This document shows positions 63,607 to 64,000 of a stretch of 64,000 nt of DNA, piece after piece. The translations under genes were made by a program, and so were the position numbers. Source of the DNA: an uncultured Eubacteriales bacterium. GTDB taxonomy: Bacteria; Bacillota; Clostridia; Christensenellales; Borkfalkiaceae. Location: positions 6,522 to 70,521 of the forward strand of contig URKE01000003.1 of the NCBI GenBank assembly GCA_900548285.1, read 5' to 3'. Below the pieces are notes generated by a model. The model ran no database searches. It had not been told where the DNA came from and worked only from the letters and a program-made list of their open reading frames with translations. Each line of letters opens with the position of its first letter. Positions within the stretch are counted from its first letter, which is position 1.

Positions 63607-64000
63607 TTATTCGACCGAGAAAAGACGAGAAATCTTGTCTTCATCGATTTTCGATCCGATTACGCATATTTTACCCGTATAATCGGGAGCGCCCGTTCTT
63701 ATCTCGTATTCTCCCGCAACAAGGTCGAAATAATACCATTTTTCGTTATCTTTAGCCCTGACAACGCCTTTGGATCTTAAAATTACGCCGAGACCTGAAT
63801 TTTCGTCGCAAAGAGTTTTCAAAATTTCTTCGAGTTTTTCGTGAGTGAACGCCACGGGAGTTTCTATACCCCAGCTCGTAAACACTTCGTCGGCGTCGTG
63901 TCCGTGATGATGGTGGTGGTGATGCTCGTGTTCGTCATGATGATGGCAACAATGATCGTGTTCGTCTTCATCGTCGTCATCATCGTCGTGATGATGGTGA
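63607..64000 (-). CDS. CobW/COG0523 protein, C-terminal part with His/Asp-rich stretch (partial)
   Basis: The gene enters from the right edge. Visible is a 37-residue His/Asp/Glu run (HHHHDDDDDDEDEHDHCC, then more His) followed by a CobW C-terminal domain (FTSWGIETPVAFTHEKLEEIL and KGVVRAKDNEKWYYFDLV). Such runs chelate zinc, nickel or cobalt in COG0523 metal chaperones. The Walker motifs would be beyond 64000. The tandem CobW-like gene follows at once, so the two likely form one metal-handling operon. Confidence 0.85.
   Translation of the reverse strand, partial: HHHHDDDDDDEDEHDHCCHHHDEHEHHHHHHHGHDADEVFTSWGIETPVAFTHEKLEEILKTLCDENSGLGVILRSKGVVRAKDNEKWYYFDLVAGEYEIRTGAPDYTGKICVIGSKIDEDKISRLFSVE

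Overview
The window is a gene-dense chromosomal segment of an endospore-forming Firmicute, most likely an uncultured, possibly genome-streamlined member of the Clostridia. Evidence: spoIIA, spoIIIA, spoIVB, spoIIM and spoVAC sporulation genes; canonical TTGACA/TATAAT promoters with AGGAGG ribosome sites; a perfect CIRCE element before groES; RNase Y, NusB/ArgR/RecN and RimP-NusA-YlxR-YlxQ-InfB clusters in Firmicute order. Genus cannot be read from the sequence. I saw no rRNA, tRNA, CRISPR array, insertion sequence or prophage.

Layout. 1-8.4 kb (minus strand): spoIIM, spoIVB, then the asp23-nusB-folD-ispA-tlyA-nadK-argR-recN run. 8.4-13 kb: complete spoIIIA operon (AA to AH), the forespore-mother cell channel. 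13.1-15.4 kb: trmB with its own promoter, and spoIIAA-spoIIAB-sigF. 15.5-17.4 kb: two unknown membrane proteins opposite a small XRE regulator that shares operator-like GAGAT repeats. 17.4-24.1 kb: rny, and an aminopeptidase-HD protein-pepT-dxs operon. 24.2-34 kb: a large membrane protein with a decayed M48-like site, rpe, rsgA, rlmN, rsmB, fmt, def, priA, rpoZ. 34-40.4 kb: yicC, ligA, pcrA, spoVAC and a 58-residue orphan gene. 40.4-49.8 kb: M19 dipeptidase, cyclophilin, dCMP deaminase, groESL (plus strand), nitroreductase, a heterodimeric ABC exporter, and a TIM-barrel protein. 49.8-62.2 kb: ribF-truB-nrnA-rbfA, infB-ylxQ-ylxR-nusA-rimP, a PolC-like protein without polymerase, ispG, coaX and an ECF S-component. 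62.3-64 kb: a very Cys-rich small protein and two CobW-type proteins, one with a His/Asp-rich metal-binding stretch at the window edge.

Most genes are housekeeping: isoprenoid synthesis (dxs, ispG, ispA), translation initiation and ribosome maturation, RNA turnover, and DNA repair. Several neighbours usual in Firmicutes are missing from their expected places: xseAB, gmk, remA, coaBC, the prpC/prkC pair, and the polymerase part of polC.

The observations most worth a second look are the domain-stripped PolC at the polC locus (58203-59747), rsgA with no ordinary start codon (near 27738), a perfectly consensus promoter that makes trmB look leaderless, a structured RNA before nusB, a terminator-like hairpin in the rimP-nusA-infB leader, the degenerate M48/TPR membrane protein, and small unknown genes with their own signals. 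I did not find a clearly new multi-gene defence or biosynthetic system here.
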